Source: Dactylorhiza incarnata | Lineage: Eukaryota > Streptophyta > Magnoliopsida > Asparagales > Orchidaceae | Assembly: GCA_033032865.1 (NCBI GenBank) | Contig: JAWHQI010000019.1 | Location: 9,342,001-9,406,000 of the forward strand | DNA length: 64,000 bases | Reading direction: 5' to 3' | In this document: positions 54,534 to 64,000 of the stretch, in pieces | Numbering within the stretch: position 1 is the first letter of the stretch | How the letters are laid out: every line of letters begins with the position of its first letter | The notes under the pieces: model-generated | The model's input: only the letters and a program-made list of their open reading frames with translations | Told to the model about the DNA's origin: nothing | Database searches by the model: none | Program-made: the position numbers and the translations under genes

Positions 54534-55825
54534 TATTGGGAATATTACCCTCAATGTTCCCTTGATTTAAAGAAGCATCACACACAATGTTAAGTACAAG
54601 TTGTATTTGATAAACCCTATTTTACATCATGTCTATGCAGGGTTAGGTCATTCCTAAGGTATGGAATAAGTTCAAAAGTTTACTTCCAAAACTGGTGAGA
54701 TGAGTTCACTATCTCAGCTGAACCGCTGAGACATGATCAGGAGCCGCTGAGAAGGTGTCTGGTCTAGTTGAGCTGCGGATAGAGTAAATCTGCTGAGACA
54801 ACTGTCTGTCTCAGCGGATCTGCTGATACGGGACATAAGTAGTCATTGAGACAGGAAGCTGTCTCAGCCCAACCGCTGAGACAGATTCAAATGTTCTGGT
54901 AGGTTTGCTTTTGGCGCAACACGCTGTAAAGCAAGATAGGATGTTCTAACCACCTCCTACTATGTTAGGAGGAAATCTGATAGCCGATGAAGACTGGAGG
55001 AGTATAAAAGAATCATTTAGTGCTTTATAAAAGCTCTCTCACTCACTGGAGAAGATAATCTACTGTTCCATTGATGACAACCCATAATGTTTTTCTCTTC
55101 CTGCTTCCTAAAGCTGCAAGGATAGAAACGAGTGTTCTTCTTGATTGAGTCAAGATAAAAAAAGTTGATCCCCATTCATCCTCTGAAGAAGAAAAGGATC
55201 AGAAAGAATCATAGTTGAGGCCTTTGGACTCATCCCTGTTTCAAGACAGCTACAACAATTTTTCAGCAACAGAAGATCAAAGCTTGATATCTACTCTAGC
55301 TTCTGTTATAATCATCTCTTATTTTCTTTTGTAAGAACATCATTTGTTCTGAGATTGTAGGGCATTTTGCCTAAGGAAGTAGGGTTATTTGTGCCTAAGT
55401 GTATAGCTGAGGGTTCAGCTTGAGTGTAGGATCTCAGTCGAGATCTGAGGTAGGACTTCTTGATAGGTCTGAGATTGTAGGGCAGCTGTGCCTGAGGTAG
55501 GGCTGTTGAGCCTGAGGTAGGGTTTGGGAAAACCTGAGAGATCCTGAGGGATCTGTGTTGTAAGCTATAGGAGCTGAGATTGGAGGTGTTGGCCTTGTCT
55601 AACTCATTGTTAGAAAGGTGAAGGGGGAAAGAGGACTACTCAAGACACCCTGTCTTGAGGAACCTCTATAAATGCTTGTGTGTTTTCTGTATGCTTGATT
55701 TATTACTACTACTAACTGAGAAAACAGCTAGGCTAAAGCACAAAATAAAAGAAACCTATTCACCCCCCCCCCCCCCCCCCCCCCCCCCTCTAGGTAATTA
55801 AGACTACATTCTATATAAACTATCA
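54534..55825 (+). repeat. 5' LTR of the Sirevirus-like element
   Basis: 1292 bp, TATTGGGAATATTACCC (TG changed to TA) to AAACTATCA. U3 contains CTCAGCGG / CCGCTGAGAC repeats (54690-54890), TATAAAAG at 55013-55020, then R-U5 with TGTAGGGCA...GCCTGAGGTAGG repeats, and a 26-C run (55763-55788) just before the end. It shares ends and TATA region with 7277/15732 but not their TTCGACGAA cluster. Confidence 0.85.
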
Positions 55826-55827
55826 AG

Positions 55828-55839
55828 TGGTATCAGAGG
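55828..55839 (+). other. Primer binding site of the Sirevirus-like element
   Basis: TGGTATCAGAGG, two bases after the LTR end, matches initiator-Met tRNA type in 11 of 12 positions. Confidence 0.82.
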
Positions 55840-55905
55840 TATGTTGGTCAAGAATGCCTTAACTGCCTGACCAGATCTTATAAAGGAGTAGTCATATCTG
55901 AATCC

Positions 55906-56184
55906 ATGGCCTCCACTGGATTGCAGAAGGAGATGGGATCTATGAAGTTGCCCATATGCAACAAAGAAAACTTTGGCATATGGAAGCAAAGGGTTAGGTT
56001 GTTTATGGAAGCATCAGACCCAAGGATCTACATCACTATAAACCAAGAGCCTTTCAGTTTTCAAACTGCCTCCACCATAGATCCAACTAGAAGAGTGGCC
56101 AAGGATTTTAATGACTTGACCAAGGATGAACTTGCATTGTTCACTATGGACAAAAGTGTTGAGTTTTCTATATATCATTCAAGA
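55906..56184 (+). pseudogene. Copia Gag N-terminal fragment (Sirevirus-like)
   Basis: ATG 55906 follows the leader directly. The frame reads MASTGLQKEMGSMKLPICNK, ENFGIWKQRVRLFMEASDPR, IYITINQEPFSFQT and FNDLTKDELALFTMDKSVEF, the start of the UBN2-type capsid domain. This segment is exactly what is missing from the derivative at 7277-17540. It is open until the insertion at 56185. Confidence 0.85.
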
Positions 56185-58146
56185 TGATAAAAGCATATCA
56201 AATATTCGTAGCGGAAGAAATAACAAGAACAACCCAAAGAGTAAGGATCATGCGGATTTCATGAATCAAGAGATTAGGAAAGCAAAATGCGATATACCTT
56301 TCCGGGATTGAGTCAATAATCAACCAAGGTGCTCCAAGAAGAAATCTGGTAGACGAACTTCAAGTTCTAAGGACCGAAATGGATCGGCCCCTCAATAGAG
56401 ATCCACACAAGGTAGGAGAACCCCAATGCCTTATCATACAAGGAAAGGGTCGGAGAAGAACAACCCTTTGCGTCCCCACGAACTGCTAGGTCCGTTGAAG
56501 AGGAGACGACGACGGTCGACGAACGATGAGGTCGGCGGCTGGGACGAGAGGGATTGGAACACTTCTGTCATTTTCGGCCATTCTAAAATCGCGAACAGGA
56601 TTTTTTTAGAAGACCTAATCTCGTCTCTTTTATACGCAAGGCATAAAACAGGTTATCCGCAGACCCGAGAAAAGCAAAACAATTCCGCCAGGATTTAAAT
56701 TCGTCGAATATGATATAATTCGTCTAGACACTTTTGACGAATCATCATATTTTCGTCCATACACTTTCGATGAATTCCTCGATACAATTTTGACTAATCA
56801 CTTTCGACGATTTTGTATCATATTCATCTAAACAATTTGGATGAACTTGAATAGACGAATTGACATATTTCATCTAAACTCTTTCAATGAATTTGTCAAG
56901 TATAAATCCATTCGTCGATACCCTTTCGACGAATTTGCGAAGTCTTATAGAATTCATTTAAACCATTTCGACGATTCTTCAATACTACTTATTTCCCGTT
57001 TGAGACATTCTCAATTCAATTCCAAGCAGTCATAGGATTGGTCCTCCACTCATATCCAATATGAGTAAGGCCAACACAATCCTTTCTCCAACTTCTCCAA
57101 ACGCTTTTATGTGCGACCCTATAGGCTCATATTGCGTTGGCAAGAAGACTAACTGCTTGATTGCTTTGAGATCATCTCGGAAACTCCAACAGTCTCCCAT
57201 TTGATCACAAAGTATCAACAAAAGTCTCACAAACAATGAGCGACATTTAGCAATACATCATTGCTTCCCAAGCAATAGGAGTTCACAGCTCAATAAGCCT
57301 GTCTTAACCAAAGTATCTGTGTTGTCATGTTCCTTTGTCCCTTACATCCGAATAGAACTAGAGGCATGGACTGTGTCACCCTCATAATTGTTCAATCCTA
57401 GTTTCCTGATCTAGAATAGACCTTAAGAGAGTGGTAAGCTTAATATTATATATTGGCTCAACCCAGCATGGCCATGCATTTCTCAGTCTCATTCCATCAA
57501 GGGGTCCATGGATGTAACACCTATCATAATGGAGGATAAATCCCATATCTGTCTACACACAAACACCCAAATGAGTCGTAACATATCCAATAACCACCCT
57601 TATCACCAACCTTTCTCAAGGAAGACTTTAGATGGCATCAAAGTACGTTCTTCCTCACTTGATGAATGTTGTGACTTCAGGTCAAAGAACTACAAACACC
57701 ATTGTCAGTTGGGACCTACTTGTGACACGTTCATACAACAATCCACAATGTAGTCTTATAAAGGGTCTGTCCAGTACATCTTGTTCACTGACAAGTACCC
57801 ATATGAAGACTTGATATCACAATATCATGACCTATTTGAACCGGTCATCAGTCAACGCACATGCTAGTCTTAACGTATCATCATTGCCCTTCAACTTCTA
57901 AGATGATACTCCGACCAGGGACCATTTAAGAATGTAGCTTCTAGAAAACATAGGCCCTCACATTCAAGTCACATACTTGAACTCCTATGGAAGCAAATAT
58001 TTTAAGGGCATTTATTATGCTAATTAATCTATCAAATAGAAACAATTGACAGAACAATAAGAACTTGCCATAAATGTAAAATGAAAAACACAGTAGATAT
58101 CACAATTCATCAAATGAATAAACAACCAACAAACATACAATCCACA
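56185..58146 (-). repeat. 3' LTR of the minus-strand copia element
   Basis: On the minus strand it begins TGTGGATTGTATG (58146) after the tract AGTGGGATCCT and ends GATATGCTTTTATCA (56185). A TATAAAAG box lies at 56627-56634. Upstream of it, at 56700-56960, is a cluster of TTCGACGAAT/TTCGTCGATA units. Only one LTR is visible, so the ends rest on TG...CA, the tract and the gag break. Confidence 0.7.
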
Positions 58147-58164
58147 AGGATCCCACTAAAGACA

Positions 58165-60093
58165 ATCATTCAGGTATCTAATACCCATTGATCTAACATG
58201 ACCATCATGCTTCTTTTGCGCAATAGGCTTTGTTAGTGGATCCACTATGTTTTTTTCAGTCGGTACTCTGCAAATGTTCCTCGATCGACAATCTCTCAAA
58301 TGAGATGGAACCACCAAAGTATGTGCTTGGAGTGCTGATGAGATCTAGGTTCCTTATCTTGGGCTATTGCACCATTGTTGTCACAGTAGAGAGCTACGGG
58401 ACCAACAATGCTAGGAACTACACCAAGCACACTGATGAATTTCCTAATCCACACTGCCTCCGACGCTGCATTTGCACCAGCGATATACTCGGCATCGGTC
58501 ATAGAATCGGCAAATATCTCTTGCTCGGAACTCTTCCAGCTTACAACTCCTCCATTAAGGTAAAATACAAAACCTGATTGGGACTTAGAATCATCCCTAT
58601 CAGTTTGGAAGCTAGCATTCGTGTAACCCTTTACAACGAGCTCTTCCTCTCCGCCAAACACAAAGAATACATCCTTCATCCTTCTCAAGTCCTTTAGGAT
58701 ATTCTTGACAGCAATACAGTGACCATCACTGGGATCAGACTTATTTCTACTCGTCATGCTTAAAGCATAAGAGACATCGGGTTGGGTACACAACATTGCA
58801 AACATGATTGATCCAATTGCTGAAGCATATGGAATCAACTTCATGCGGTCCTTATCTTCCAAAGATTTAGGACACTGGTCCTTAGAGAGACTCACACCAT
58901 GTGACATGGGTAAGAATCCCTTCTTTGACTCAAGCATGCTGAACAGCTTCAACACCTTCTCAATGTATGTACTTTGGGTCAAACCAGCGACTTCTTCGAT
59001 CTATCTCTATAGATATTAATACCTAGTATATAAGTCGCTTCGCACAAGTCTTTCATGGAAAAGCATTTCTCTAAGTTGTTCTTAACAACTTGCAGGGTCG
59101 GAATGTCATTCCTGATCAACATTATATCATCTACATACAATATCAGGAAGACAACAATGCTCCCACTAATCCTCTTGTAAACACAAGGCTCATCCTCATT
59201 CTTGATGAAACCAAACTCTTTGATCTTCTCATCAAAATGAAGATTCCAACTTCGAGAAGCTTGTGTCAATCCATAAATGGATCGATTCAACATGCATATT
59301 TTAGTGGCTTCACTTGGAAATACAAAATCCTTGGGTGGTGTCATATACACTTCCTCAAGGAGGTTTCCATTAAGGAAAGCCGTTTTGACGTCCATTTGCC
59401 AGATTTCGTAGTCATAATACGCAGCAATAGCAAGTATAATTTTGATGGACTTGACCATGGCTACAGGGGAAAGGTCTCATCATAGTCAACACCATGAATT
59501 TGCCTGAAACATTTAGCCACCAGCCGACCTTTGAATGTCTGTACATTCCCATCCATGTCGGTCTTCTTCTTGAAGACCCACTTGCAGCCTATGGGTCGTA
59601 CCCCTTCAGGTGGTTCCACCAAGGTCCAAACATGGTTTGCATACATGGAGTCCATTTCAGATTTCATGGCCTCAAGCCACTTCTTGGAGTCAGGTCCATT
59701 CTCAGCCTCTTGGTAGGTTGCAGGCTCATCATCATGATCCATAAGCAACACATTACCTATTTGAGACAAGAGAAATCCATATCTCTCAGGCTCAAATCTC
59801 GGTCTACCAGATCTACATAGGACTTGTATTTCTTGAGCAGGCTCTCCAACTACAACTTCTTGTAGTCCTTGCTCATGTTCCAATTCTATTTCGTTCATTG
59901 TTTGTGGTTCTTGAACTTCTTCAAGTTCTACCTTTGTAGTCTTTCTGGATAAGAACTCTTTCTCCATAAAGATACCAGTACTTGCGACAAACACTTTTCC
60001 CTCAGACGGTAGGTAGAAGTAGTACCCTTTGGTTTCCCTAGGATACCCCACTAGGTAACATTTATCTGATTTGGGTTCCAGCTTGTCAGGCAT
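58165..60093 (-). pseudogene. Copia reverse transcriptase and RNase H
   Basis: On the minus strand from 60093: KCYLVGYPRETKGYYFYLPS (integrase tail), an acidic linker, then RT with WLEAMKSEMDSMYANHVWTL, GCKWVFKKKTDMDGNVQTF and GRLVAKCFRQIHGVDYDETF. A shift near 59460 leads to WQMDVKTAFLNGNLLEEVYM, YGLTQASRSWNLHFDEKI and the catalytic FLILYVDDIMLI. A further shift near 58980 leads to KGFLPMSHGVSLSKDQCP, YASAIGSIMFAMLCTQPDVS, the RNase H strings YTNASFQTDRDDSKSQSGF and YCDNNGAIAQDKEPRSHQHS, and a tail ending DPLTKPIAQK near 58210. Complete in order but disabled. Confidence 0.9.
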
Positions 60094-60926
60094 TTGACAT
60101 CGTACGTATGCCTTACAGCCCCAAGTTTTAATAAATGATATACTAGGACGCTTCCCAGTCCATATCTCATATGACCTCTTTAGAATTGTGTTTGTTGGAA
60201 CTCAATTTAGTATGAAAGCAGCAGTCTCTAGAGCAAAACCCCAAAAAGAAACGGGCAGATCTGCATGACTCATCATCGACCGCACCATGTCTAACAAGGT
60301 ACGATTCCTCCTCTCAGAAACACCATTATGTTGCGGTGTTCCGGGCGGAGTGAGCTGTGATACAATACCACACTCCTTCAGATGATCACAAAACTCATGA
60401 CTCAGATATTCGCCACCTCGATCAGATCGGAGTGCTTTTATCCTTTTTCCCAGTTGGTTCTCAACTTCATTCTTAAACACTTTGAACTTTTCAAAGGTTT
60501 CAGATTTGTTCTTCATAAGAAACACGTATCCGTATTTACTGATTCATCAATAAATATAACAAAGAAGTAGAACCCACCTCTATCCATAGAACTTATGGGT
60601 CTGCATACATCACTATGTATTATACCCAAGAGATCATCAGCCCTCTCACTACAACTAATGAAAGGAGCTTTCGTCATCTTGCCTAATAAACATGACTCGC
60701 ATCTATCAAATGATTCATAATCGAATGAGTCAAGTAGTCCATCTCTATGGAGCTTGGATATGCGTTTCTCATTTATATGACCTAAACGACAATGCCAAAG
60801 GTACGTAGGATTCGAGTCATTTAATCTTAGTCTTTTAGTATTTTCTACATTATAGATCGGATGGTCTAAATTCAAAACATTTAAACCATTGAACAATTGG
60901 GCTACACCATAACAAACATCATTCAT
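60094..60926 (-). pseudogene. Copia integrase
   Basis: On the minus strand: YLWHCRLGHINEKRISKLHR followed by CESCLLGKMTKAPF gives the HHCC finger. Then come IHSDVCRPISSM (first Asp), FIDESVNTDTCFLMKNKS, KALRSDRGGEYLSHEF (second Asp), PGTPQHNGVSERRNRTLLDM (Glu) and FWGFALETAAFILN. Small frame changes near 60520 and a stop after FILN at 60202 separate it from the tail and RT. The catalytic residues remain visible. Confidence 0.9.
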
Positions 60927-60939
60927 AAAAATTAAACAA

Positions 60940-62100
60940 CAATTGTTATTTAATTATAAACGAAAAACCTTTCATGTAAAGACATAAAATGGATATAATG
61001 TTTCTAGTTATGGCTGGAACAAAATAACAGTTATCTAATTCTATTACAAGCCCAGTGGGCAAAGAAAGATAATAGACACCAACGACAACGACAGCAACTC
61101 TTGCTCCATTTCCGACGCGCAGGCCTACCTCCCCTTTACCCAGCATTCTTCTCCTTCTCATTTCCTGAACATTTGTACAAATGTGAGAACCACATCTGGT
61201 ATCCAATACCAAGATGAAGGAGCAGAAAGGTTTATCTCTATAACGTAAATCCCTGAAGTGGAAGTCACACTTCCCTTCTTCTTTTGCAGATCCTCAATAT
61301 AGAGGGGACAATTCCGCCTCCAATGCCCTGCCTTACCGCAGTGGTGGCACTTTCCTTCCTTTGCCAGACCTTTCTTTTTTAGTGCAGAAGATTTGGGATC
61401 AAGATAGACTTAGATCTTATCTTCGTCTTCTTGGATCCCTTAGTCTTGCCCTTGCCTTTATGCACCATCAATATGGGGCTAGCAGGCTTGACCTTCCTCA
61501 TTTTATTTTTAGTAGTTCTCAATATGCCTAGGAGCTCGGGCAGTGTCTTGTCAATTTCATTCATGTTATAAATCAAGACGAACTGCTCATAACTGTACGA
61601 CAACGATTGCAGGATCAGATCTGTGGCCAACTCTTGGCACAAGGGAAAACCCAGTCTTTCAAGGTTCTTTATATACCCAATCATCTTGAGTATGCGAGTC
61701 CCTATTGAGTCTCGAGCTCCCATTTTGCATTGAAATAATGCCTTGGATATGTCAAACCTCTCTTGCCGAGCTTGCCCCTAGAACATTTTCTTGAGGTGCT
61801 CGATTATCTCATAACCACACTTGCTCTAGTGTTGCTTCTGAAGATCATAGGACATGGCAGCAAGCATGAGGCATTCCACATCCAAGGTATCATCCTGATA
61901 CTTCTTGTAAGTATCTTTGTCTACTTATGGAGCATTCCTGGTCGGCTCTATAGGGGCTTCCCCTTCCAAGACAAAGAGATTGCGCTCTTTCCTGAGAACA
62001 ATTCTCATGTTTTTGTACCAGTCAAGGAAGTTCGTCCCATTGAGCTTGTCCTTCTCAATGATAGCCCTCAGGTATAAGGTGGAGTGTGATCCACTTGCCA
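60940..62100 (-). pseudogene. Copia Gag, zinc knuckle and protease
   Basis: ATG near 62101 starts MASGSHSTLYLRAIIEKDKL, then NGTNFLDWYKNMRIVLRKER. Stops follow. From 61723 the frame gives DSIGTRILKMIGYIKNLERL and LPELLGILRTTKNKMRKVK. A knuckle CHHCGKAGHWRRNC (C-x2-C-x4-H-x4-C) lies at about 61309-61350. The protease follows as VLDTRCGSHICTNVQ at 61212, where the usual Asp-Thr-Gly is Asp-Thr-Arg, and continues to FVPAITRNIISI. The Arg would be expected to abolish activity. Confidence 0.85.
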
Positions 62101-62518
62101 TGGAAATTCTATAATAAATTTGCAAAACTTTTAGTATTGTATTTCAAAATACATTTTATATTAATAAGGACTTTTATTAAAAGCTCCCACTATTTTAATC
62201 AAATCGACAACCCTTAATTTCGATTCAGAGAGTTTATGCGAGCTACTCTCTTAGTGGACAAGATCCGTATTTCACCAACACAACGAGTTCGCTTTGGCGT
62301 TTCTTTCATAATGCGGTTATTTAGGTAAACAACATTTGTCAATTGCATCACTATGCAACTCTTGTATGGTTGCTGAGTGATGACTGATATTTTAGTTATC
62401 ATTTTAGGCTAATATCTTATTAGATATTTAAATAAATTATCGCATTTTGTTCGTTGTTTTTATAAATTTTTGTAAAAATAATAATTTATGTTCTAACTCA
62501 TATTTTTTTTCTATTTTG
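62101..62518 (-). other. 5' leader of the minus-strand copia element
   Basis: Non-coding, AT-rich. It holds an AATAGTGGGAGCTTTTAAT stretch on the minus strand (about 62180-62200). No primer site is seen before the break near 62519, so the leader is truncated at its 5' end. Confidence 0.5.
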
Positions 62519-63012
62519 TAAGGATTCGGCTACGTTCGACGAAAGTTCAAGAGTTCGACGAACTGCGCCTGGCGGCCAGGAGATTTGATACGCGCTGTTG
62601 GGAGTTCGACGAACTACGTTCGACGAAAGCGCGGGAGATCGACGAACTGCGCCTGGCGGTCTCCGATCGATGAACGGGCGAGAGATCGACGAACTGTCGT
62701 CTGGCGGCTTCCGATCGATGAACTGCCACCTAGCGACCTCCGATCGACGAACTGCGTTCGACGAAATTGCGTTTGATGAAATTGCGGGAGATCGACGAAC
62801 TGCCGCCTGGCGACCTCTGATCGATGAACGGGCGAGAGTTCGACGAACTGCATTCGACGAATGTTCAACGACACCTCCTTCCCGCCAAAGCTTCCTGCCA
62901 GCAATTACTCCAGAAGGCGCCCTCTCCGCTGCTGCTTCAATCATGCCTGTTTCACGCCCCTTGGTCACGGGCGTGACCAAGGGCGTGTAACACCAAAAAT
63001 TCAACTATTTAA
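62519..63012 (+). repeat. U3-like region with TTCGACGAA cluster and TATA-like box
   Basis: From 62530 to 62870 there are many GTTCGACGAAC, GATCGACGAAC and GATCGATGAAC units, spaced by CTGGCGG-type linkers. Then come a GCGTGACCAAGGGCGTG repeat (about 62965-62987) and TGTAACACC, with ACTATTTAAAGGC (63004) as a plus-strand TATA-like box. The order fits an LTR U3 in plus orientation, perhaps of the gypsy element whose integrase scrap lies downstream. LTR ends are not defined. Confidence 0.5.
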
Positions 63013-63880
63013 AGGCAGCTCCTCCAGATGATCAATCACATTGTATTGGATGCCAAGCCTCCATTTCTTGCTTTATTTCGATATTTTTAAGTATTCTAGC
63101 TCTACTTTTTCTTGCACTTGTAATTTCCCTTTCAATAGTTTTACCAGGACAATGAAAGGACATCGTAGATCGAGCAATGACTTGACCTTGGTTGAATCAT
63201 TGGAAATGTAAAGTCGCCAGGTTTAGTCACTCAGGGATGCGGATGGCTTTCTGGAAGTTGGGAACTGAAATTAGGTCGTGCAAGCCTTAGTTATATTTGA
63301 AAGTGCTGGTAGTTTGGGGCTTTCGGAAGTGATTAACTTATGATTCGTTATAAATCACACCCTATCATGGTAGAAAATTTTAACTACAATAATAGCCCTT
63401 ATACCTTGGGAGCTTTGATGACGAATAAAAAGTGATCTTAGACGATAACTTATTCGAATTAGAATATAGTGTTTGAGTTTACTATGATAAGAACGATCTA
63501 AGTTTATCTTACTTTGGACCATCCGAATGTGATCAAGACTAGTATATGTGAAAGTAATAGGAATTTGGTGAAATAAACGTGGTGATACTTCCTTGATGAA
63601 ATTGACTTGTGAAAAACCTTAGGGTTTCAAAAGATTTTACCATATACTCTTAAGATTCACAAGTGCAACCCCTGAAATTTTGAGGATGATTGGAACGCTT
63701 GATGATCTGATCAGTTCCACCAATGGTAAGAACTGGATAAGTTGTAGAGTGGAGTTGAATGATCACTCAGATGTACTTGAAGGAATAAGAACCTAAACAT
63801 GCGGAGAAAACTTTTAAAAAGCATTGTCTACCCGTATAAACAAGTGCTTTACTCACCGAGAAAATGGTGTATTATGGAAC
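63013..63880. other. No gene recognised
   Basis: Mixed-composition sequence after the TATA-like box, with short open frames only. It may be R-U5 and degraded internal sequence of a gypsy element. I see no primer site I would trust. Confidence 0.4.
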
Positions 63881-63984
63881 GTGTATTTCCCCGGAATGAA
63901 GAAAGACGTCATAAGTTTTGTGATGGACGGTGAAGGCCAAGTGCAAAAGTCTTTGGAGAACTACCACAGTCACTGCCCGTGTTA
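63881..63984 (+). pseudogene. Gypsy integrase zinc-finger scrap
   Basis: The frame reads VYFPGMKKDVISFVMDGEGQ then VQKSLENYHSHCPC and a stop. Plant gypsy integrases have W--GM-KD---FV--C--CQ--K at the second half of the HHCC finger. The first Cys is lost and the W is replaced, so this is a weak but position-consistent match. The element would continue past the window edge. Confidence 0.4.
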
Positions 63985-64000
63985 GAGTGGAGTTCGAGGA

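Larger units (their letters stand above)
54534..56184 (+). mobile_element. Sirevirus-like copia element, 5' end only
   Basis: LTR, Met-type primer site, leader and the first part of gag. The leader (GTCAAGAATGCC, CTGACCAGATC, AAAGGAGTAGTCATATCTG) matches that of the derivative at 7277-17540, so both belong to related families. It is interrupted at 56185 by a minus-strand copia element; CAAGA (56180-56184) may be one copy of the target duplication. The rest is outside the window or lost. Confidence 0.8.
56185..62518 (-). mobile_element. Ty1/copia element with degraded gag-pol, 5' LTR not found
   Basis: On the minus strand it has a 5' leader (62518-62100), gag, zinc knuckle, protease, integrase, RT, RNase H, a polypurine tract (58147-58157) and a 3' LTR (56185-58146). 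The pol sequence belongs to a copia family distinct from the Sirevirus-like ones (NFLDWYKNMRIVLRKE gag start; FLILYVDDIMLI RT; CDNNGAIAQDKEPRSHQHSK RNase H). A Tork/Angela-type assignment is possible but untested. The expected 5' LTR is replaced at about 62519 by unrelated U3-like sequence. Confidence 0.85.

Overview
The window is plant nuclear DNA made almost wholly of transposable elements nested inside one another. The evidence is Ty1/copia and Ty3/gypsy proteins, LTRs bounded by TG...CA, primer sites matching the 3' end of initiator-Met tRNA (TGGTATCAGAGC-like), a chromodomain integrase and a CACTA DNA transposon. These point to a flowering plant with a large, repeat-rich genome; the species cannot be named from this. 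I see no intact host gene, rRNA, tRNA or CRISPR array. Nearly every coding region is broken by stops, frameshifts, deletions or insertions.

Layout of 1-45770. The oldest visible layer is a plus-strand Sirevirus-like copia element. Its integrase lies at 22943-23505 and 28816-29161, its reverse transcriptase/RNase H at 39575-41400, a third env-like ORF at 41917-44621 and a truncated 3' LTR at 45071-45770. Three insertions split it: (1) a minus-strand Tat/Ogre-like gypsy element (1-22942, running off the left edge); (2) a short, gag-only copia element (23506-28810); (3) a 10.4-kb CACTA element (29162-39574) carrying a beta-galactosidase exon and very large tandem arrays. The Tat element is split by a plus-strand Tekay-like chromovirus (1656-19662). 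That in turn is split by a minus-strand Sirevirus-like derivative (7277-17540), which has lost most of gag-pol but kept the env-like ORF. Target-site duplications support most junctions: AAGGT, CACGG/CACTG, GCT, and an imperfect CCATA/CCACC.

Layout of 45771-64000. An Athila-like LTR element (45771-49325) with an unusual zinc-knuckle ORF is followed by a gag-only copia element (49326 to about 52000), an AT-rich stretch with a tRNA-like SINE head, and the 5' LTR and gag start of another Sirevirus-like element (54534-56184). This is interrupted by a minus-strand copia element with degraded gag-pol (56185-62518). Last come a U3-like region and a gypsy integrase scrap (62519-64000).

Three observations stand out. 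First, the env-like ORF occurs in two copies, each with a TATA box about 100 bp upstream of its ATG and a cluster of repeats that also occurs in the U3 of related LTRs. This looks like a private internal promoter. Second, a near-palindromic motif with core TTCGACGAA is clustered in the U3, upstream of the TATA box, of six LTR or LTR-like types from both copia and gypsy. Third, the copia LTRs at 7277/15732 and those at 45071/54534 share their ends but carry different U3 motif modules. All functional statements are inference from sequence reading; no database search was run.
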